This document shows positions 59,250-64,000 of a stretch of DNA of 64,000 bases, piece by piece. Both the position numbers and the translations under genes were made by a program. Positions within the stretch are counted from its first letter, which is position 1. Each line of letters opens with the position of its first letter. Source of the DNA: Nitrobacter vulgaris (lineage in GTDB: Bacteria; Pseudomonadota; Alphaproteobacteria; Rhizobiales; Xanthobacteraceae); NCBI RefSeq assembly GCF_031453995.1, contig NZ_JAVDPZ010000012.1:50606-114605 (forward strand), read 5' to 3'. The notes under the pieces are model-generated. The model saw only the letters and a list, made by a program, of their open reading frames with translations. It searched no databases and was not told where the DNA came from.

Positions 59250-60010
59250 CTTCTCTGCTTGAACGAAAGAGCGCCGCGACGGGTGCGACAGCGCAATCTG
59301 CTCCAGCGGCAGAGATCCCCGCATTGCCTGCTGCGGCCGCGCTAAACGAGTCTTTGCGCAGCGCTTCCCCCGCGGATGTGATCAGTGTGGCGCTTCGCAC
59401 GGTTGGTCGAGACAGGCTGGCGCTGGTCTCGTCGTTCGGCACCGAGTCCGCTGCGCTGCTCAAGGTGATGGCTGACGTCGATCCTGCCATTCCGGTCATC
59501 TTTCTCGATACCGGATGGCTGTTTGAAGAGACGCTGACATATCGTGACACATTGATCGCGGCGCTCGGCCTGACAGATGTTCGCTCCATTCCGCCGTCAG
59601 AGGATGCGTTGAAAGGCGAGGACCCTGATCGCGAGTTATGGCACTCAGATCCTGATGCCTGCTGCCGGATTCGGAAAGTGGAGCCGCTTGCGCGCGCACT
59701 TCAGCCGTTCGACGCCTGGATCAACGGTCGCAAGCGGTTTCAGGGTGGACTTCGCGCCGACATTCCATTCGTGGAAGACGACGGCGCGCGGCTGAAGTTC
59801 AATCCGTTCGCGAACGCCTCGCGCGCCGACATCGAGGCGATCTATGCATCGGCGAAACTGCCGCCGCACCCGCTTATCGCGTCGGGATTCCTCTCCGTCG
59901 GCTGCATGCCATGCACCTCGCGCGCGACCGCGAATGAAGATGCACGCGCCGGCCGTTGGCGCGGCAGAGCCAAGACGGAATGCGGCATCCACACGATGAA
60001 GACTTCGTAG
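59246..60010 (+). CDS. cysH: Assimilatory APS/PAPS reductase
   Basis: CysH reduces activated sulfate to sulfite with thioredoxin. The 254-residue product from the ATG at 59246 has the PP-loop region ALVSSFGTESAALLKVMADV and IPVIFLDTGWLFEETLTYRD. Four [4Fe-4S]-type cysteines are in DACCRIRKVEPLARAL and VGCMPCT, and the catalytic Cys is in the terminal TECGIHTMKTS. The Cys-Cys...Cys-x-x-Cys pattern indicates an APS reductase rather than the cluster-free PAPS reductase. The start overlaps the cysG stop (ATGA). sbp begins about 130 bases downstream. Confidence 0.95.
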   Translation: MTSLLERKSAATGATAQSAPAAEIPALPAAAALNESLRSASPADVISVALRTVGRDRLALVSSFGTESAALLKVMADVDPAIPVIFLDTGWLFEETLTYRDTLIAALGLTDVRSIPPSEDALKGEDPDRELWHSDPDACCRIRKVEPLARALQPFDAWINGRKRFQGGLRADIPFVEDDGARLKFNPFANASRADIEAIYASAKLPPHPLIASGFLSVGCMPCTSRATANEDARAGRWRGRAKTECGIHTMKTS

Positions 60011-60138
60011 AGGAATAACTCTGCACCGCCGCAAACATTGAAATGTCGTTTCGTTGACTTGAAGCTGCCCTTTGACGAGTTTCTTCATGGGTTCTGGCGC
60101 TAATGGTCGTCGCGTGAGCGGGCCTTATGGAGATGGGA

Positions 60139-61128
60139 ATGCTTCGTCGAATCTTTATGGTTTTGGCTGGATTGATATGGGCTGGTTCTGCCTACGCGGC
60201 CGACGTGTCGTTGCTGAATGTCTCATACGATCCGACTCGAGAGCTTTATGCTGATTTCAACAAGGCGTTTGCGGCGCATTATCAGAAGGAAACTGGCAAG
60301 AGCGTCGAGATCAAGCAGTCTCATGGCGGCTCCGGAAAGCAGGCGCGCGGGGTGATCGATGGTTTGCAGGCTGATGTGGTGACCCTTGCGCTCGCCTATG
60401 ACATTGATGCGGCGGCGGAGCACGGTCTGTTGGCAAAGGACTGGCAGAAGCGGTTGCCGGAGAACTCATCTCCCTATACGTCAACGATCGTTTTTCTGGT
60501 GCGTACCGGCAATCCCAAAGCCATCAAGGATTGGGGCGATCTGATCAAACCCGGTGTCAAAGTCATTACGCCGAATCCCAAAACCTCCGGCGGCGCGCGC
60601 TGGAATTATCTCGCAGCATGGGGTTTTGCGCTGAAAAAGCTGGGCGGCGAAGATAAGGCTAAACAGTTTGTGGCCGACATTTACAAACACGTTCCGGTGC
60701 TCGATACCGGCGCGCGCGGTTCTACCGTCACCTTCGTCGAGCGCGGCGTCGGCGACGTGCTGCTGGCATGGGAGAACGAAGCCTTTCTCGCGCTGAAGGA
60801 GTTCGGAAAAGATAAATTCGAGATCGTGGTGCCGTCGATCTCCATTCTGGCGGAACCGCCGGTTGCTGTCGTGGATAAAGTGGTAGACAAGAAGGGTACG
60901 CGCGCCGTTGCCGAGGCGTATCTGAAATATTGGTATACGAAGGACGCCCAGGATATCGCTGGGCGAAACTACTACCGTCCGACTGACCCGGAAATAATCC
61001 AGAAATATGCCGATGCATTCCCCAAGGTTGAACTGTTCAAGATCGACGACGTGTTCGGCGGTTGGGCCAAGGCGCAGAAGGTGCACTTCAGCGAAGGCGG
61101 CATCTTCGATCAGATCTACCAGGACTGA
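60139..61128 (+). CDS. sbp: Sulfate-binding periplasmic protein
   Basis: The receptor of the sulfate ABC transporter. The ATG at 60139 is chosen because GGAGATGGGA precedes it; a start at 60127 is also possible. A signal peptide (IFMVLAGLIWAGSAYA) precedes the mature ADVSLLNVSYDPTRELYADF. QSHGGSGKQARGVIDGLQAD, VTPNPKTSGGARWNYLAAWG-type ITPNPKTSGGARWNYLAA, GARGSTVTFVERGVGDVLLA and AEPPVAVVDKVVDKKGTRAV match the family. It heads sbp-cysT-cysW-cysA. Confidence 0.96.
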   Translation: MLRRIFMVLAGLIWAGSAYAADVSLLNVSYDPTRELYADFNKAFAAHYQKETGKSVEIKQSHGGSGKQARGVIDGLQADVVTLALAYDIDAAAEHGLLAKDWQKRLPENSSPYTSTIVFLVRTGNPKAIKDWGDLIKPGVKVITPNPKTSGGARWNYLAAWGFALKKLGGEDKAKQFVADIYKHVPVLDTGARGSTVTFVERGVGDVLLAWENEAFLALKEFGKDKFEIVVPSISILAEPPVAVVDKVVDKKGTRAVAEAYLKYWYTKDAQDIAGRNYYRPTDPEIIQKYADAFPKVELFKIDDVFGGWAKAQKVHFSEGGIFDQIYQD

Positions 61129-61152
61129 TTCAACGGGGCGGAGCGGGACGAC

Positions 61153-61989
61153 GTGAAAGGAGGATTGGGACGACGTCGGACGCTGCCGGGATTCGGCCTC
61201 ACCATGGGGCTGACATTGACCTGGCTTTCGATCATCGTTCTGATCCCTCTTGCGGGATTGTTTCTAAAGTCATTTGAACTGAACTTTGCCCAGTTTCTCG
61301 ATATCATCACCAGCCGGCGAACATTGAACGCGCTCAAGATTTCATTCGGACTCGCGTTCCTTGCCGCGCTGGTCAATCTGGTGATGGGCAGCGTCATCGT
61401 CTGGGCGCTGGTGCGCTACCGGTTTCCGGGTCGCCGCATTCTCGATGCGATCGTCGACATTCCCTTTGCGTTGCCGACCGCGGTGGCCGGCATTGCGCTG
61501 ACGACGCTGTTCGCGCAGAATGGCTGGCTCGGTGCACCGCTGGCCGAGCTGGGCGTCGAAGTGTCGTTTACACCCCTCGGTATTTTTGTTGCGATGGTGT
61601 TTATCGGGATTCCTTTCGTGGTGCGCACCGTGCAGCCGGTACTGATCGATCTCGATCCTGAGATCGAGGAAGCCGCTGCCAGTCTTGGCGCCAGTCGATG
61701 GCAGACAGTGTGGCGGGTTGTTCTTCCAAGCCTTGTGCCGGCACTGCTCACGGGGTTTGCGCTCGCATTCGCACGCGCGGTCGGTGAATACGGCTCAGTG
61801 ATTTTCATCGCCGGTAACCTGCCGAACGTGTCGGAAATCGCGCCGCTTCTGATCGTGATCCGCCTGTCGGAATTCCGCTACGCCGACGCGACCGCGATCG
61901 CCGTGGTCATGCTGGTGGTGTCTTTCCTGGTGATCTTCGTCATCAATCGCTTGCAGCGCTGGGCTCGGTCGCAAGAGCAGGCGTACTAG
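61153..61989 (+). CDS. cysT: Sulfate ABC transporter permease CysT
   Basis: 278 residues from a GTG start, about six helices. The permease motif EEAAASLGASRWQTVWRVVL and the GEYGSVIFIAGNLPN segment identify the sulfate-specific CysT/CysU family. Other landmarks are PFALPTAVAGIALTTLFAQN and GIFVAMVFIGIPFVVRTVQP. It pairs with CysW to form the channel and follows sbp by 24 bases. Confidence 0.95.
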   Translation: MKGGLGRRRTLPGFGLTMGLTLTWLSIIVLIPLAGLFLKSFELNFAQFLDIITSRRTLNALKISFGLAFLAALVNLVMGSVIVWALVRYRFPGRRILDAIVDIPFALPTAVAGIALTTLFAQNGWLGAPLAELGVEVSFTPLGIFVAMVFIGIPFVVRTVQPVLIDLDPEIEEAAASLGASRWQTVWRVVLPSLVPALLTGFALAFARAVGEYGSVIFIAGNLPNVSEIAPLLIVIRLSEFRYADATAIAVVMLVVSFLVIFVINRLQRWARSQEQAY

Positions 61990-62000
61990 AGGTGGCGTTG

Positions 62001-62870
62001 ATGTCTGAAGCCGCGATCGCGATTCCGCTTGACCAGACCGATGCCCGCTCCGAGCCGCGCTGGGTGCGTGGACTGTTGATCGGCCTTTGTATCCTGTTTC
62101 TCACGCTGTTCATCGTGTTGCCGCTGACGATCGTGTTCGTCGAAGCGTTATCCAGGGGCGGGCGGGTGTATCTCGCGGCGCTTGTCGAGCCTGAAGCGTT
62201 ATCGGCGATCAGGTTGACGTTGACGGTTGCGGCGATCTCGGTGGGTCTCAATCTGGTGTTCGGATTGATTGCCGCATGGGCCGTCGCCAAGTTCGAGTTT
62301 CCCGGAAAGACGCTGCTCATCACTTTGATCGATCTGCCGTTCTCGGTCAGCCCGGTCGTTTCCGGTCTGGTGTTCGTGCTGTTGTTCGGCGGACAGGGTT
62401 TTCTCGGACCTTGGCTACAAGATAACAACATCGAGATTCTGTTTTCGTTGCCTGGCATCGCATTGGCGACAACGTTCGTGACTTTTCCGTTCGTGTCGCG
62501 GGCGCTAATTCCGTTGATGCAGGAGCAGGGAACGGCGGAAGAAGAAGCCGCGCTATCGCTCGGCGCCTCCGGACTGCAGACTTTCTTTCGCGTTACGCTT
62601 CCGAATATCAAATGGGGCTTGCTCTATGGCGTGTTGCTCTGCAACGCGCGCGCCATGGGCGAGTTCGGTGCGGTCTCGGTGGTTTCCGGTCACATCCGGG
62701 GTGAAACCAATACGATGCCGCTGCTGGTTGAAATCCTGTATAACGAGTATCAATTCGTGGCGGCGTTCGCGGTAGCATCGTTATTGGCGTTGCTCGCATT
62801 GATCACGCTGGTTGCCAAAACGATTCTCGAAGGGCAACTCGACGAGGGACGGCAGGCGCGTGAGCATTGA
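62001..62870 (+). CDS. cysW: Sulfate ABC transporter permease CysW
   Basis: 289 residues from the ATG at 62001 (AGAGGTGG upstream); a GTG nine bases earlier is the alternative. Six or so helices. The EAA motif EEEAALSLGASGLQTFFRVT, with PFSVSPVVSGLVFVLLFGGQ, GEFGAVSVVSGHIRGETNTM and PLLVEILYNEYQF, identifies CysW. The stop overlaps the cysA start by 11 bases. Confidence 0.95.
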   Translation: MSEAAIAIPLDQTDARSEPRWVRGLLIGLCILFLTLFIVLPLTIVFVEALSRGGRVYLAALVEPEALSAIRLTLTVAAISVGLNLVFGLIAAWAVAKFEFPGKTLLITLIDLPFSVSPVVSGLVFVLLFGGQGFLGPWLQDNNIEILFSLPGIALATTFVTFPFVSRALIPLMQEQGTAEEEAALSLGASGLQTFFRVTLPNIKWGLLYGVLLCNARAMGEFGAVSVVSGHIRGETNTMPLLVEILYNEYQFVAAFAVASLLALLALITLVAKTILEGQLDEGRQAREH

Positions 62871-63909
62871 GCTAAAAAATATCGTCAAGAGATTTGGCGC
62901 ATTTTCCGCGCTTGGTGGTGTCGACCTGACGATCGCGGATGGGGAATTACTGGCGCTGCTTGGCCCGTCGGGTTCGGGCAAGACGACGCTGCTGCGAATT
63001 ATCGCCGGGCTCGACTGGCCGGACGGTGGCTCGGTGTCATTCGACGGCGAGAACGCCCTGGCGCGCGGGGCGGGTGAGCGGCAGGTGGGCTTCGTATTTC
63101 AACACTACGCTTTGTTCCGCCATATGACGGTATTCGAAAACGTCGCGTTCGGGCTGCGGGTGCAGCCGCGCGCCGTTCGCAAGGACGAAGCCAGCATCCG
63201 CGCGCGAGTCAGGGAATTGCTCGATCTGGTGCAGCTCGACTGGCTCGCTGACCGCTACCCGAGTCAACTCTCCGGCGGCCAGCGTCAACGCATCGCACTT
63301 GCCCGAGCGCTGGCCACCCAGCCCCGCATCCTACTGCTGGACGAGCCGTTCGGTGCGCTCGATGCCAAGGTGCGGAAGGAGTTGCGCCGCTGGCTGCGCT
63401 CGTTGCACGAGGAGATTCATGTCACTTCGGTGTTCGTGACTCACGATCAGGAGGAAGCGCTCGAAGTCGCAAACCGCGTCGTGGTGATGGACAAGGGCAG
63501 GATCGAGCAGATCGGCAGGCCGGGTGAGGTTTATGACAGCCCGGCGACCGCCTTCGTCCATGGCTTTATCGGCGAATCGATTGTCTTGCCCGTCGATGTT
63601 CAGGACGGTGTGATTCGGCTTGGCGGCACACCGCTGAATATCGCAGCGGAGTGCGGTGTATCCGGGCCGTCGAAGCTGTTCGTTCGCCGCCACGATATGC
63701 AGATCAGTCCGCCCGGCTGGGGTGGCCTCGAGGGCACCGTGCGGCGGGTGCGGACCTTCGGTCCGATCCAGCGCGCCGACGTCGCATTGTCCGACGGCCA
63801 GGGCGAAACCATCATCGAGATCGATGCGCCGCGTGATCGCGAGCTTCAGGATGGCGAGGTCGTCGGATTGCGGCCCCGGCGTTATCGCATTTTCGCGGAT
63901 TCGGCCTAG
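62860..63909 (+). CDS. cysA: Sulfate/thiosulfate ABC transporter ATPase
   Basis: 349 residues from a GTG at 62860 (VSIELKNIVKRFGAFSALGG). Walker A is LLGPSGSGKTTLLRIIAGLD, followed by the Q-loop VGFVFQHYALFRHMTVFENV, signature QLSGGQRQRIALARALATQP, Walker B ILLLDEPFGALDAKVRKEL and the H-loop VFVTHDQEEALEVANRVVVM. A C-terminal TOBE-like regulatory domain is present. It energises CysTW-Sbp. It ends 13 bases before the stop of a transposase fragment on the opposite strand. Confidence 0.96.
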   Translation: MSIELKNIVKRFGAFSALGGVDLTIADGELLALLGPSGSGKTTLLRIIAGLDWPDGGSVSFDGENALARGAGERQVGFVFQHYALFRHMTVFENVAFGLRVQPRAVRKDEASIRARVRELLDLVQLDWLADRYPSQLSGGQRQRIALARALATQPRILLLDEPFGALDAKVRKELRRWLRSLHEEIHVTSVFVTHDQEEALEVANRVVVMDKGRIEQIGRPGEVYDSPATAFVHGFIGESIVLPVDVQDGVIRLGGTPLNIAAECGVSGPSKLFVRRHDMQISPPGWGGLEGTVRRVRTFGPIQRADVALSDGQGETIIEIDAPRDRELQDGEVVGLRPRRYRIFADSA

Positions 63910-63922
63910 AACCGATCGACAT

Positions 63923-64000
63923 TCATCGCATCCATATCATGGCTGCTGCGAGCTTGATGAAGCCTGTGAAGTGTTCTGTTCGCCTGTCGTATCGGGTGGC
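63923..64000 (-). mobile_element. IS5-type transposase, C-terminal end (continues beyond window)
   Basis: The minus-strand frame from the right edge reads ATRYDRRTEHFTGFIKLAAA + MIWMR and stops at 63923-63925. This matches the conserved end of IS5-family transposases (IATRYDK...F...I.LAA..IWL). The bulk of the element is outside the window. Only 13 bases separate its stop from the cysA stop, leaving little room for a terminal inverted repeat; the end may be trimmed. Confidence 0.75.

Overview
The window looks like chromosome of an alphaproteobacterium in the Bradyrhizobiaceae/Nitrobacteraceae (Bradyrhizobium, Nitrobacter, Rhodopseudomonas, Afipia group). This rests on gene content and order: sdhCDAB, ffh-rpsP-rimM-trmD-rplS-leuC, a PhyR/NepR/EcfG general stress response locus, a MatB-type malonyl-CoA synthetase and a fused CysN/CysC. 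GC-rich codon use and short interspersed repeats of the rhizobial type agree. The genus cannot be fixed from the sequence alone.

Layout. 1-0.8 kb: 3' end of metE. 0.9-5.3 kb: a decayed accessory stretch with a truncated, frameshifted autotransporter, a frameshifted small membrane protein, two small orphan ORFs and a frameshifted integrase remnant. The remnant abuts dusA, whose first codons are AT-rich, as expected for a scar at the known dusA integration hotspot. 6.5-9.7 kb: an ApbE/DUF4198/DUF2271/PepSY operon that probably handles extracytoplasmic flavin or iron redox. 10-19 kb: housekeeping and small genes (htpG, DUF488, fdxA, phhB, DUF1232, IalB-like, rlmN, PAP2, argG). 19-27 kb: a Pro-rich OmpA protein, succinate dehydrogenase and matB. 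27.5-29.7 kb: cytochrome b, a sulfite-oxidase-family molybdoenzyme and SodC. 30-38 kb: leucine and aspartate-semialdehyde genes (leuB, asd, leuD, leuC) interspersed with small exported proteins, one extremely His-rich. 38.6-42.5 kb: translation and SRP genes. 42.9-46.7 kb: a secreted SIMPL/GyrI-like pair, dapF and mtaB.

47-52 kb is the general stress response locus: a membrane HWE-type sensor kinase with a degenerate ATP-binding N-box, ecfG-nepR divergent from phyR, and a YqjE/YqjD-like membrane pair. A textbook EcfG promoter (GGAAC-N16-CGTT) precedes that pair, placing it in the regulon. 52.3-54.5 kb is malate synthase G. 54.8-63.9 kb is a sulfate assimilation supercluster: cysD-cysNC diverges from cysG-cysH-sbp-cysT-cysW-cysA across an AT-rich inverted repeat. 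It covers uptake, activation, APS reduction and siroheme synthesis but has no sulfite reductase gene. The window ends inside a transposase C-terminus of IS5 type placed 13 bp after cysA.

Several families of short palindromic repeats lie between genes. No rRNA, tRNA or CRISPR array was recognised. The most noteworthy items are the dusA scar, the ApbE operon without a visible flavinylation site, the atypical stress kinase with the EcfG-driven membrane pair, the secreted GyrI-like protein and the His-rich exported protein.
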